A stretch of 64,000 bases of DNA, taken from JBASEY01 sp964404285 (GTDB lineage: Bacteria; CSSED10-310). Shown here piece by piece: positions 40,645-49,530 of this stretch (positions within the stretch are counted from its first letter, which is position 1; every line of letters begins with the position of its first letter). The stretch covers positions 1 to 64,000 of the forward strand of contig CAYOJK010000006.1 in the NCBI GenBank assembly GCA_964404285.1, given 5' to 3'. The position numbers were made by a program, and so were the translations under genes. Under the pieces are notes generated by a model, which was not told the DNA's origin, made no database searches, and saw only the letters and a list, made by a program, of their open reading frames with translations.

Positions 40645-41684
40645 TTTTTATGCTGATCCAAAGAAAAACGTTCCCAGCATTGCAAGCATATACCCTGGGA
40701 GGCGGGTTTATCTTCCAGCATCTCAGTTCGAAATTCCTGCAGCGCACCACCATTATGCCATGTGTCCGGGTCATCGGACAGCGAACCGAAGCGATGGTGT
40801 GGCGGAATGACGCAGCAGGGAGACAAATTGCCAGCGCCATCACAAGCCAACAGTTTAAAGGGGTGAATACATCTGACTGAATGATCGTCCGTCGCGATCG
40901 GGACCAGCAGTGGGGGCACAAATTCAATATCCGACGAAACGGTGACAGACTGTAATATTTGTCGGTTTTCAGGGGTATCCCACAGGACGGTATCACCGGA
41001 TGTAACGTGTGAACACTGATATGACAGTACGCTCTGGCAAAATACCGTATCGGCGCCCAATTCCCGGGCTAAATCAAAAAATTCTGGAATTCGATGAATA
41101 TTCAAGCTATCGGTGACAAAACTCAGTTTGAAGGAGATATGATCGTTGACGGCGCGCCGCAATTCACCCAATCTGGCGGCATTGCGTTTGACCAGTTGAT
41201 AAGTTTGCGTCGATCCACCGCGCAACCGATGAAACTCATTTTCGTCGGCGGCATCCAGCGAGATATTGATGAACCCCAACGGCAGTTTCAGCAGGTGATG
41301 AATTTTATCTTCTGTCAAAAGGGAGCCGTTTGTCGAAATATTGACGTCCATTTTAGCGTTGGCGGCGATATGTACTAATTCGTCCAGATTGGGGTGAAGC
41401 AGCGGTTCACCGCCGACAAGACCCACCATGGTCGCTCCACTGTAGCGGCGGATGATTTGTTCGAAGAGCTGAGTTGAAATATCCGGCACATTGGCGGGAG
41501 GTGACCAGGGTGATGGTTGGGTAAATGGGCAGGTGTTACAGGCGAAATTACATCGATTCGTAATAAAAACCATGATGGATTCCGGGTCATGATGACAGAT
41601 GGGTTTGGCAAAACCGGCAGACCTGAGTTTGAACCTGTTAATATTTTGTTTCCACGATCGTCTGATGATTTTTGAAACATCCAT
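40641..41684 (-). CDS. Radical SAM protein with SPASM-like C-terminal region
   Basis: The 347-residue protein has the cluster motif CNFACNTC (Cys45, Cys49, Cys52) and the SAM-binding GGEP motif in LVGGEPLLHP. The C-terminal third has additional cysteines (RCIHPF, SPCCVIP and GICLQCWE) of the SPASM type, able to hold auxiliary iron-sulfur clusters. SPASM enzymes modify peptides, proteins, lipids or sugars. No precursor peptide gene is visible next to it. It starts ten bases after the end of a paralog (41695-42813) and overlaps terB-like by four bases. Confidence 0.88.
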   Translation of the reverse strand: MDVSKIIRRSWKQNINRFKLRSAGFAKPICHHDPESIMVFITNRCNFACNTCPFTQPSPWSPPANVPDISTQLFEQIIRRYSGATMVGLVGGEPLLHPNLDELVHIAANAKMDVNISTNGSLLTEDKIHHLLKLPLGFINISLDAADENEFHRLRGGSTQTYQLVKRNAARLGELRRAVNDHISFKLSFVTDSLNIHRIPEFFDLARELGADTVFCQSVLSYQCSHVTSGDTVLWDTPENRQILQSVTVSSDIEFVPPLLVPIATDDHSVRCIHPFKLLACDGAGNLSPCCVIPPHHRFGSLSDDPDTWHNGGALQEFRTEMLEDKPASQGICLQCWERFSLDQHKK

Positions 41685-41694
41685 CGCTTACTTT

Positions 41695-42813
41695 TCACCT
41701 TTTCTTTGCAGCGCCCGGTCGAGGCATCATGACGCAACATCCAGTGCATCCCGGAAAAATCCCTGCTTTACGAAGTTCTTTTCTAAAGCTTTTATATGCA
41801 TCGTTGTTCCATATTTTCTTCAATGGCGCTTCCCGAACATTGCCCATTGGTATCGAAAAGCACGGAAAAACTGTTCCGTATGGACCTATATGCATTACGC
41901 TCCAGACTGCAGCACAGGTAAATTGGTCAAGTGGAAACCGGTTTTCATAGCGATCTCCAAAGTGTTCAAACGTCATATCCGGGTTGAATCGCAGTATGGT
42001 TTTACCTTTTTCTGCTCGGGCAACCAGTTTTTCCAGAATAGGTATCAGCTCTTCCCTGGGAATCGGATTGACATCCGGCGGCGATTGAAACATGGCATTT
42101 TCGGGAGCATTATCGATACCGTATGATGATTCCTGAGTATTACATTGTTGACAGGATATGATATCGAGTTCCATTTCATTGGCAAGGTCGTACAGATCGA
42201 CTAGTGAATGCAGTGTTTCGCGGCAAATTACGATTTTTAAGTCAAGTAAAGGGTATTTCAATTTCCGCTCTTTTTTCGCTTTGACTAGTTTTTTCAGCGC
42301 GGAAGTCGATTTGGCAAAAGATCCCGGCACATTGACCATGGCGTCATGCACAACTTCGGGTCCCTGCAAACTGACTCCTATGGATAACAGACCTTTATCA
42401 AGAAGGGATTTAGGCGCCAGATCAACACTAAGCTGTACATGGTCATCAGTAAATAGGGTCCCGTTGGTTACCAGGTGAACACGATGGTTTTGGCTTGCGT
42501 GCTTCAACAAATCCCGAATATCAGCTCGCAGCAAAGGTTCACCGCCGGTCATTGTCACGATTGCTTGAGATGGCATCTGATCGAAAACCGATTTCCATTC
42601 ATCGGTCGTCAATTCATTGGCCAGTAGTTCCTTATCTTTGCCGTGTTGCCAGACAAAGCACATGGCACACCGTAGGTGGCATCGATGTGTCAGAACACAG
42701 CCTACTCGCATAGGAGGAAACGCATATCCATTTGGAAATATCATCTGAGGAAGACGTGTATGCCAGGAAATAATTTTCTGATACAGACGAGTAACTTTCA
42801 TTTGACTGCTCAC
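41695..42813 (-). CDS. Radical SAM protein with SPASM-like C-terminal region
   Basis: The 372-residue paralog of the following gene has the cluster motif CHLRCAMC (Cys45, Cys49, Cys52), MTGGEPLLR as the SAM-binding strand, and C-terminal cysteines in FTCAAVW, GTVFPCFSIP and GCTGCCVM. The end is basic and Cys-rich. It overlaps the upstream B12/radical SAM gene by four bases (ATGA), so it is probably translated together with it. The reaction is unknown; the pairing of two SPASM enzymes and one B12 enzyme suggests successive steps on one substrate. Confidence 0.88.
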   Translation of the reverse strand: MSSQMKVTRLYQKIISWHTRLPQMIFPNGYAFPPMRVGCVLTHRCHLRCAMCFVWQHGKDKELLANELTTDEWKSVFDQMPSQAIVTMTGGEPLLRADIRDLLKHASQNHRVHLVTNGTLFTDDHVQLSVDLAPKSLLDKGLLSIGVSLQGPEVVHDAMVNVPGSFAKSTSALKKLVKAKKERKLKYPLLDLKIVICRETLHSLVDLYDLANEMELDIISCQQCNTQESSYGIDNAPENAMFQSPPDVNPIPREELIPILEKLVARAEKGKTILRFNPDMTFEHFGDRYENRFPLDQFTCAAVWSVMHIGPYGTVFPCFSIPMGNVREAPLKKIWNNDAYKSFRKELRKAGIFPGCTGCCVMMPRPGAAKKR

Positions 42814-44237
42814 CTCTTGGTCAAAACCGATTTGGCGCCATAATACAACATTTTTATATCCTTCCAGGACTTAATATTTCTCATCATGTTATAGACCTGG
42901 CGTGGGCGAAAATAAAATTCGCGCATCGCTTGTTTTTGCATTTGGGCCATCTCCTTTGGATCTCGGCCTTCCGGCACGAATACCGGGTCATAATCAGCAA
43001 AACCTGCCATCGAACTGAAACGAGACCAATCGTTTGTCAATGAGCCTTGTTGAACAGCGATCTGATATAGGGGAGTTCCAGGATAGGGGGTAGCCAGTGA
43101 GAATTTTGCAAAATCCAGCCGTAGGTCTTTGGCCCATTGAATGGTTTTCAAACTGTCTTCACGGGTTTCGGTCGGCAGACCCAGTATCAGTGTGCCACGA
43201 ACCAGCAGCCCTGCTCGATGAGCGTTTTCGACCGCTGCTTGAATCTGTTCCTTGGTTTCACCTTTTTGTATCATCTTCAACAGACGGGATGACCCCGTCT
43301 CAACCCCAAACGACAATAGTTTGAATCCCGCTTCTTTCATCAGTTTCATTATGTCGTAATCAACCTGGTCAGCTCGCGCAGCAGTTGTCCAGACAACCTT
43401 TTTATGGTAGCCGCGCTGCATCAGTTTTTCACAGATATCGATGGTTCGCTGCCTATCCACGACAAAATTATCGTCCAGCACAGCTATCTGTCGAGCGCCA
43501 TACGTATTGACCAACAAATCGACTTCTTCTATGACGCGATCAGGCGAATGATAGCGATATTTATAGCCTGAAACGAAGCGAGCCGAGCAGAAAATACATC
43601 GGAACGGACAGCCACGCGACGTCAATATTTCCCTGAGAGGTTCGGCGAAAACAGCATCGGGAACCTGGTGATACCCTTCATAATTGACCAGATGTCTGGC
43701 CGGGAAAGGAAGAATATCCAAGTCTTCCAGCAGGGGCCGATCGGGTGTATGGACGATTTTGTCTTCGGAACGAAACGTCAACCCTTGAATATGATGTAAA
43801 TCCATATCCGGCAGTGTTTCAAGCAGCTCATGCAGAGTAATTTCGCCCTCACCCCGGACAACGACATCGATATTCGTATCGCTGATGATTTCCTCCGGCA
43901 ATATCGAGGGGTGAATGCCCCCAACGACTACGGACGGCGCTGGGTTACAAGATTTGACCACTTTTGCCGTCAAGTGAGTTTCGACGACCATCGGAGTCAT
44001 ACAAGTGATTCCGACGACATTCGGTTTAAATTCATCGATCACAGAACGAATTGTGGATTCCGTCATAGATTCCACTTGTCCATCAAATATTCGTATCGGG
44101 TATCCTTGTTTTTCCAGATAGCCGGCCAGATAAACCAAGCTGACAGGCAAAAGTGAAGGCGCAACTTCGCTCATCGAACCATAATGGCGCCGCTCAGAAA
44201 AATGCGGAAGTATCAGCAGTAGTTTTTTCTTGTTCAT
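42810..44237 (-). CDS. B12-binding-domain radical SAM protein
   Basis: The 475-residue protein begins MNKKKLLLILPHFSERR. Its N-terminal half shows VVVGGIHPSILPEE and VVVRGEGEITLHELLE, the standard cobalamin-domain marks, and the radical SAM motif is GCPFRCIFC (Cys210, Cys214, Cys217). The conserved GTLILGLPTETRED follows. ATG 44237 is chosen over two in-frame starts (44255 and 44288) because it begins at the family start; no clear ribosome binding site distinguishes them. It is the first gene of the radical SAM/TerB operon. Confidence 0.87.
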   Translation of the reverse strand: MNKKKLLLILPHFSERRHYGSMSEVAPSLLPVSLVYLAGYLEKQGYPIRIFDGQVESMTESTIRSVIDEFKPNVVGITCMTPMVVETHLTAKVVKSCNPAPSVVVGGIHPSILPEEIISDTNIDVVVRGEGEITLHELLETLPDMDLHHIQGLTFRSEDKIVHTPDRPLLEDLDILPFPARHLVNYEGYHQVPDAVFAEPLREILTSRGCPFRCIFCSARFVSGYKYRYHSPDRVIEEVDLLVNTYGARQIAVLDDNFVVDRQRTIDICEKLMQRGYHKKVVWTTAARADQVDYDIMKLMKEAGFKLLSFGVETGSSRLLKMIQKGETKEQIQAAVENAHRAGLLVRGTLILGLPTETREDSLKTIQWAKDLRLDFAKFSLATPYPGTPLYQIAVQQGSLTNDWSRFSSMAGFADYDPVFVPEGRDPKEMAQMQKQAMREFYFRPRQVYNMMRNIKSWKDIKMLYYGAKSVLTKR

Positions 44238-44429
44238 AACGTCACGCGCATCCATCCTTAAGTGTTCAAATAAATTGCGGGTTATCACCCGTAGATATAT
44301 CTTTATCAGGGAGGTACCCGTTGTTCAATCCGGAAAGCGAAATAGATGTATTTTATCTAAAAATTCGTTTTTAGTGTTTCTAATTCTTGGGGTTGATGAC
44401 AGGATAAAACCGATTGTTGACCCGAATGA

Positions 44430-44459
44430 TACCTGTCAGTTTTTTTCTTTGCTGACAGA
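44430..44459. promoter_or_regulatory. Inverted repeat before the DUF374 gene
   Basis: CTGTCAG and CTGACAG form a seven-base inverted repeat around a T-rich loop. It lies upstream of the acyltransferase gene and could be an operator or a leader hairpin. Confidence 0.3.
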
Positions 44460-44487
44460 AGGAGATTAACCTGATAGTCTGCAATCG

Positions 44488-45168
44488 ATGGATAGAACAA
44501 TGACACGAAAAGAACGATTTCTAGCCTGGTTAATCCATATTATTTATAAAATATATTATCGAACACTACGGGTTGAAGTGATCAATCCGTGGTGGGAAAA
44601 CCCAGCAATTCAGCCTGATCGGCCTATTTTGATCGCTCACTGGCATGAAGACGACATGGCCTTGATCGGGCGGTATGCACATAGGGGATTGTATGTTTTT
44701 GTATCGTTGTCGAAAGACGGGGAACTCTTGAATTTTGTATTACAAAAACAAGGGTGGAATCCTGTCAGGGGGTCAAGCAGTAGAGGCGGTGCGAAAGCGC
44801 TTTTATCTATGGTAAAGATGTTGCAGAAGAGCAATAGCGTTTGTGCAATCACAATCGATGGTTCACGGGGCCCGCGCCATCGTGCTAAACCTGGTGTGGC
44901 CTTGTTAGCTCAAAAAGCCAATGCGCAAATCATTACGCTAAGTGCGGCTGTCAAACACCGATTTGTATTCAAAAAATCTTGGTCGCAAACCTATCTTCCG
45001 TTGCCCTTTTCCCGAGTTGTACATTTTGCAGACCCGGTTCCGTTGGAAATAACGGCTGACAGTTCGGAAACAGATCGGGAAGCTATGCTCATAGAAATTG
45101 AGAACAGATTGATCGAAAACCACAACAGACTAACCGGTGAAGTTGGCAGTAAAAAAGTCAATCGATAA
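44488..45168 (+). CDS. DUF374 lysophospholipid acyltransferase-like protein
   Basis: The 226-residue protein has one membrane segment near the N-terminus and the DUF374 motifs in order: LIAHWHEDDMAL (His-x4-Asp), SLSKDGELLNFVL, PVRGSSSRGGAKALLSM and ITIDGSRGPRHRAKPG. The DUF374 group belongs to the LPLAT superfamily and is thought to acylate lipid A or related lipids. The usual D-G-P-R-G-P reads D-G-S-R-G-P here. The start is ATG 44488; ATG 44500 is also possible. Neither has an ideal ribosome binding site. It stands alone, between the divergent rSAM operon and the dut operon. Confidence 0.85.
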   Translation: MDRTMTRKERFLAWLIHIIYKIYYRTLRVEVINPWWENPAIQPDRPILIAHWHEDDMALIGRYAHRGLYVFVSLSKDGELLNFVLQKQGWNPVRGSSSRGGAKALLSMVKMLQKSNSVCAITIDGSRGPRHRAKPGVALLAQKANAQIITLSAAVKHRFVFKKSWSQTYLPLPFSRVVHFADPVPLEITADSSETDREAMLIEIENRLIENHNRLTGEVGSKKVNR

Positions 45169-45274
45169 AAAGCCATTATTTGAAAAGGTAAAGAGGCAGT
45201 GATTTTGCAAGCCAATTATTTAAACGTTGTTTGAAAAAGGTGTTTTGCTACTGATTGTTCGATTTTTAGGGAGC

Positions 45275-45303
45275 TTGTAAACGTAAAGATGAAGTTCTAT
45301 AAT
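45275..45303 (+). promoter_or_regulatory. Sigma-70 promoter of the dut-purF operon
   Basis: TTGTAA (45275-45280) and a perfect TATAAT (45298-45303) are 17 bases apart. The start point would be near 45310, 40 bases before dut. Confidence 0.65.
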
Positions 45304-45349
45304 TCACACAGACCGGCTGGATATGCTGGAAAATTCAACAGAGGCTTCA

Positions 45350-45907
45350 ATGTCTGACAGGTTAAAAGTTTTTATTCAACGGGAAAACGAATATAAGGAT
45401 TTGCCGCTTCCTGATTACGCAACCAGTTTTTCTTCCGGCGCTGATTTGCATGCAGCGATCCGTTCGGAAATCACGTTAATGCCGGGGCAGTGGCGGCTTG
45501 TATCGACTGGTATTCGAGTATCGATACCTGTGGGATATGAGGGCCAGGTTCGGCCTCGTAGTGGGCTGGCTCTTAAATACGGGGTGACTCTTCTGAATAC
45601 GCCGGGAACTATCGATTCTGATTATCGTGGAATTATCGGCGTCATTCTGATCAATCATGGCGATGAACCTTTCACTATTCGGCGCGGTGATCGGATTGCG
45701 CAATTGGTGATAATTCCGATCAAACAATGTGCATTCAAAGAAGTGGCATCACTCATACAAACACAAAGAGGGTCAGATGGATTTGGTTCAACTGGTTTTG
45801 AATGGCCGCCGGCCAAAGAAGAACTGACTGGGGAGACGACTCAGGGATATAATGAAGACGATTTGGGAGTGAATGATGATACTTGTTCCGGGGGTGTCAC
45901 CGAGTGA
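45350..45907 (+). CDS. dut: Deoxyuridine 5'-triphosphate nucleotidohydrolase
   Basis: The 185-residue enzyme hydrolyses dUTP to dUMP. All five trimeric dUTPase motifs are present: SSGADLHAAI, RPRSGLALKYGV, NTPGTIDSDYRGIIGV, GDRIAQLVIIP and the C-terminal arm RGSDGFGSTG. An acidic extension of about 35 residues follows the arm (EELTGETTQGYNEDDLG) and is unusual, since the arm normally ends the protein. ATG 45350 is preceded by GAGG. The stop overlaps the next start (GTGA). Confidence 0.95.
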   Translation: MSDRLKVFIQRENEYKDLPLPDYATSFSSGADLHAAIRSEITLMPGQWRLVSTGIRVSIPVGYEGQVRPRSGLALKYGVTLLNTPGTIDSDYRGIIGVILINHGDEPFTIRRGDRIAQLVIIPIKQCAFKEVASLIQTQRGSDGFGSTGFEWPPAKEELTGETTQGYNEDDLGVNDDTCSGGVTE

Positions 45908-46683
45908 AAGTTGTTGTTTTAGGGTCAGGTTCAGAAGGGAATGCCATTCTTGTTTCTTATGGTAAAACCGCTGTTTTAGTTGATGCGGGTTTCAGCGGCA
46001 ATATTCTTCAAGAGCGTGCCGAGCGAGCAGGTTTTTCACTTCCAGATGTGACGGCGGTTCTGTTGACACATGAGCATTCCGACCATATACGTGGAGCAGG
46101 TGTTATTGCCAGGCGGTTTGGTATTCCGGTTTTTGCTACGGAGGGAACGTTTCGGTGCGGCCGAGCCAAACTGGGAACTATCCGTGACGAACAGTTGCTG
46201 GAAGGTGGACAAGTTTTGTCTATCCAAGACTTGTTGATACACCCGTTCAGTGTTTCGCATGACGCTGAAGACCCTGTCGGCTTCGTCATCGATAATGGAA
46301 AATCGAAATTGGGAATCTGCACGGATTCCGGCTGTGTCACACAATTGATGCGTTATCGACTTCAAGGATGTGATGCGCTTATTTTGGAATCGAACCATGA
46401 TCCTAACATGTTGTTGGCAGGGTCTTATCCATGGGAGTTGAAGCAACGGATTCGATCGCGTATCGGCCATTTATCCAACGATGATGCCGGAACATTGTGC
46501 GAAGATATTTGGCACACGGACTTGCGGCACATCATTCTTGCTCATCTTTCAAAGGAAAACAACCTGCCCGATCTTGCTCGGATGGCTGTCCAGGATGCCT
46601 TGCATAACGTGGGCTGTCGTAATGGAGAGACCCGTATTCATGTGGTGTCACAAACAGAAATTTCCGAGGTAATAACCATTTAA
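45904..46683 (+). CDS. YycJ/WalJ-like metallo-beta-lactamase-fold hydrolase
   Basis: The 259-residue protein starts VKVVVLGSGSEGNAILV and has the di-metal motif LLTHEHSDHIRG (H-x-H-x-D-H), with further ligands in FSVSHDAEDPVGF, ICTDSGCV and LESNHDPNML, and a final AHLSKENN, the set typical of the YycJ/WalJ group of MBL-fold exonuclease-like enzymes. GTG 45904 overlaps the dut stop by four bases. It lies in an operon between dut and purB, consistent with a DNA maintenance role. Confidence 0.87.
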   Translation: MKVVVLGSGSEGNAILVSYGKTAVLVDAGFSGNILQERAERAGFSLPDVTAVLLTHEHSDHIRGAGVIARRFGIPVFATEGTFRCGRAKLGTIRDEQLLEGGQVLSIQDLLIHPFSVSHDAEDPVGFVIDNGKSKLGICTDSGCVTQLMRYRLQGCDALILESNHDPNMLLAGSYPWELKQRIRSRIGHLSNDDAGTLCEDIWHTDLRHIILAHLSKENNLPDLARMAVQDALHNVGCRNGETRIHVVSQTEISEVITI

Positions 46684-46703
46684 AAGAGGTGTAGGGGAGA
46701 ACG

Positions 46704-48002
46704 ATGATTGAAAGGTATACCCGTCCCGAAATGGCTGGTATTTGGTCAGATATCAGTCGATATAACCGGTGGCTTGAAATTGAGATTGTCACGTGTGAAG
46801 CGAGAGCTGCGATCGGATTGATGCCGATAGAAGCTGCAGCCCGGATTCGACGCAACGCTCAGTTTGACATACAAAAAATCATGGAAGTTGAAGAGCGTAC
46901 TCGGCATGACATTATCGCTTTTGTAACCGTTGTCGGGGAATCCTTGGGAGCTGATGCATCCTACTTTCATGAAGGCCTGACGTCGTCCGATATATTGGAT
47001 ACTTGCTTGGCGACACAGATGCGTGATGCGGCGAAATTGATAGATCAAAGTCTGGAAAAATTACGGGAAGTGAAAGCTTCTCTCGCCAAAACTTATAAAA
47101 ATACCGTCTGTATCGGCCGAACGCACGGTATTCATGCCGAGCCGACAACCTTTGGACTCAAATGCGCTGTCTGGTACCAGGATATTTTGAGATCATTACA
47201 TCGGCTCCGGAATGTAACTGCTGAAATTTCTGTCGGCAAACTTTCTGGCGCTGTCGGAAATTTCGCTCACCTTCCACCGTCTGTAGAAGAAATCGTAATG
47301 CAAAAACTGGGTCTGATTCCAGAACCGGTTGCGACACAAGTTGTGCAAAGGGATAGACATGCCGCATACATGTGTGTGCTCGCATTGATCGCCTCGATAG
47401 CCGAAAAAATTGCTGTCGAGATCCGCCATTGCCAGCGAACAGAAGTTTTAGAACTTGAAGAACCTTTTGCCAAGGGTCAACGTGGGTCATCGGCAATGCC
47501 GCATAAAAAGAATCCTATACTTTGTGAAAACATTACCGGCCTGGCCAGGCTGGTAAAAGGCTACACGACTCAAGCGTTGGAAAACGTTGCATTGTGGCAT
47601 GAACGCGATATTTCTCATTCGTCCGTCGAACGCGTGATTCTTCCAGATGCTACGATTGCGCTTGATTTTCTGTTGGATCGACTTTACATGATTTTACAGG
47701 GTTTGGTTGTCAACGAGGATCGAATGCTGACAAATTTGCAGATGTTGAAAGGCCTGATTTTTTCTCAGAAAGTATTGCTTGCATTAACCGGTAAAGGTGT
47801 GAGTCGTGATCGTGCTTATGAATTGGTTCAGAGAAATGCGTTGAAAACCTGGTCGGAACAGACGATGTTTCAAGATAATCTTCGAGGGGACGCCGAGGTT
47901 ATGGCAATTTTATCTGAACTGGAATTGCTTGAGCTTTTTGATATTTCACAGTATTTGACGCATGTGGATACTGTTTTCCGCCGAATAGGATTAGGTGATT
48001 AG
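46704..48002 (+). CDS. purB: Adenylosuccinate lyase
   Basis: The 432-residue enzyme acts twice in purine synthesis, releasing fumarate from SAICAR and adenylosuccinate. The fumarase-superfamily signature GSSAMPHKKNPI is intact, and TSSDILDTCLATQM, GRTHGIHAEPTTFG and RDISHSSVERVILPD carry the catalytic His and Ser regions. The N-terminus MIERYTRPEMAGIWSD is typical. AGGTGTAGGGGAG precedes the start. It is in the dut-mbl-purB-purF operon and ends ten bases before purF. Confidence 0.97.
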   Translation: MIERYTRPEMAGIWSDISRYNRWLEIEIVTCEARAAIGLMPIEAAARIRRNAQFDIQKIMEVEERTRHDIIAFVTVVGESLGADASYFHEGLTSSDILDTCLATQMRDAAKLIDQSLEKLREVKASLAKTYKNTVCIGRTHGIHAEPTTFGLKCAVWYQDILRSLHRLRNVTAEISVGKLSGAVGNFAHLPPSVEEIVMQKLGLIPEPVATQVVQRDRHAAYMCVLALIASIAEKIAVEIRHCQRTEVLELEEPFAKGQRGSSAMPHKKNPILCENITGLARLVKGYTTQALENVALWHERDISHSSVERVILPDATIALDFLLDRLYMILQGLVVNEDRMLTNLQMLKGLIFSQKVLLALTGKGVSRDRAYELVQRNALKTWSEQTMFQDNLRGDAEVMAILSELELLELFDISQYLTHVDTVFRRIGLGD

Positions 48003-48012
48003 GGAGAACACT

Positions 48013-49383
48013 ATGCAAAGTGACAATTCACTTCGTGAAGAATGTGGCGTTTTTGGAATTTTCGGTCATTCTGAGGCTTCCAATCTTGTTTATTTGGGAA
48101 TACATGCGCTGCAGCATAGAGGACAGGAAAGCGCCGGGATAGTCACATCTGATGGGATAGACATGTTCCATCACCGTGGAACGGGTTTGGTGGCAGATGT
48201 TTTTGATGGCGAAATACTTGCCAGGCTCAAAGGTCATATCGGTATCGGTCATGTTCGCTATTCTATGTCCGGAACAGCTCATATAAAAAACGCTCAACCT
48301 TTGGCTATTTCGTGTTGGAGAGGCTCTTTGGCGATAGCTCACAACGGCAATCTCGTCAATGGAGACCAATTACGAAATGAATTGGAGCTGAAAGGATCGA
48401 TATTTCAAACTTCGAACGATACAGAGGTTATTGTTCATTTGATTGCGAAAACCCAGGAAGCAGAACTGGAAGATGCTTTGATAACGGCGCTCCGCAGGGT
48501 CAAAGGAGCGTATGCCATTGTTCTTATGAATAAGGATCGGATGATAGCTGTGCGTGATCCCAATGGGTTCAGGCCAATGGTTTTGGGAATCAAAAACGGG
48601 TCTTCGGTAGTCGCTTCGGAAACTTGTGCCCTTGATTTGATCAATGCGAAGTTTGTACGTGAAGTTGAGCCTGGTGAAATGTTGGTGTTTACACACCTGG
48701 GAATGAAATCCACTTTTCCCTTTTCTTCGGCAAAACCATCTTTTTGTGTTTTTGAGCAGATTTATTTTGCACGACCGGATTCGATGATTTTCGGGCAAAG
48801 TGTCTATGAAGTTAGAAAGTGTTTGGGGAGACAACTCGCCAAAGAAAACCCGATTGAAGCCGATATGGTTGTGCCGGTTCCGGATTCCGGGATTGTGGCA
48901 GCGTTAGGAGCTGCTGAAGAGTATGGAATCCCTTTTGAGATGGGCTTGATTCGGAACCATTATGTCGGCAGAACATTTGTTGAACCTCGGCAATCTATTC
49001 GGGATTTCGGGGTCAAACTCAAATTGAATCCTGTGAGGCCTCTTATTGAAGGAAAAAGAGTTGTGATTATCGACGATTCTATTGTCAGGGGCACGACGAG
49101 CCGAAAATTGGTTCGGCTGATTCGAGGAGCAGGAGCGAAGGAAGTGCATGTTCGGATTTCCTCACCTCCGGTTATCGGGCCCTGTCGGTATGGTATCTAT
49201 ATGCCAAACTCAGAAGAGTTGATAGCAAACCAAAAAACGGTCCAGGATATTTGCCGATTTATCGATGCCGATTCATTAGGATATTTAAGTGTCGCCGGCT
49301 TGATAAAGGCGGTAGGAGCGTGCTCAAATAATCATTGTCGAGCCTGTTTTGATCTCAATTATCCTGTTGACGCCAATCTTTAA
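48013..49383 (+). CDS. purF: Amidophosphoribosyltransferase, Fe-S containing
   Basis: The 456-residue enzyme makes phosphoribosylamine from PRPP and glutamine. After the ten-residue propeptide ending LREE, the catalytic Cys is in CGVFGIFG. The PRPP site VVIIDDSIVRGTT is intact. Cysteines in SFCVFEQIYF, GPCRYGIYMP and CSNNHCRAC match the four ligands of the oxygen-sensitive 4Fe-4S cluster in the Bacillus-type enzyme. ATG 48013 follows AGGGAGA, and the longer frame beginning in purB is not used. It is the last gene of its operon. Confidence 0.97.
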   Translation: MQSDNSLREECGVFGIFGHSEASNLVYLGIHALQHRGQESAGIVTSDGIDMFHHRGTGLVADVFDGEILARLKGHIGIGHVRYSMSGTAHIKNAQPLAISCWRGSLAIAHNGNLVNGDQLRNELELKGSIFQTSNDTEVIVHLIAKTQEAELEDALITALRRVKGAYAIVLMNKDRMIAVRDPNGFRPMVLGIKNGSSVVASETCALDLINAKFVREVEPGEMLVFTHLGMKSTFPFSSAKPSFCVFEQIYFARPDSMIFGQSVYEVRKCLGRQLAKENPIEADMVVPVPDSGIVAALGAAEEYGIPFEMGLIRNHYVGRTFVEPRQSIRDFGVKLKLNPVRPLIEGKRVVIIDDSIVRGTTSRKLVRLIRGAGAKEVHVRISSPPVIGPCRYGIYMPNSEELIANQKTVQDICRFIDADSLGYLSVAGLIKAVGACSNNHCRACFDLNYPVDANL

Positions 49384-49418
49384 ACACTCCTAACAAACCT
49401 ATCGATCGACGCCTGACA

Positions 49419-49441
49419 TTTTCAGTGTTTGATACTGAAAA
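49419..49441. terminator. Hairpin between convergent purF and the sugar transferase
   Basis: TTTTCAGT (49419-49426) pairs perfectly with ACTGAAAA (49434-49441) around a seven-base loop. Neither strand has an ideal U-tract immediately after it, so it is a weak bidirectional terminator candidate. Confidence 0.4.
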
Positions 49442-49530
49442 AACTTGCTTTTCACTCTGTCCGCCGCTTTGGCGCCGGCCGAAGCTGGAAAGACTCGTAT
49501 CCTGAAAAATAAAATTATAAAGAACGTATT

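Noticed and set aside
44230..44469. 79-codon plus-strand frame before the DUF374 gene
   Set aside because: It overlaps the start of a strong minus-strand gene and has no recognisable domain; the region is mostly promoter DNA.
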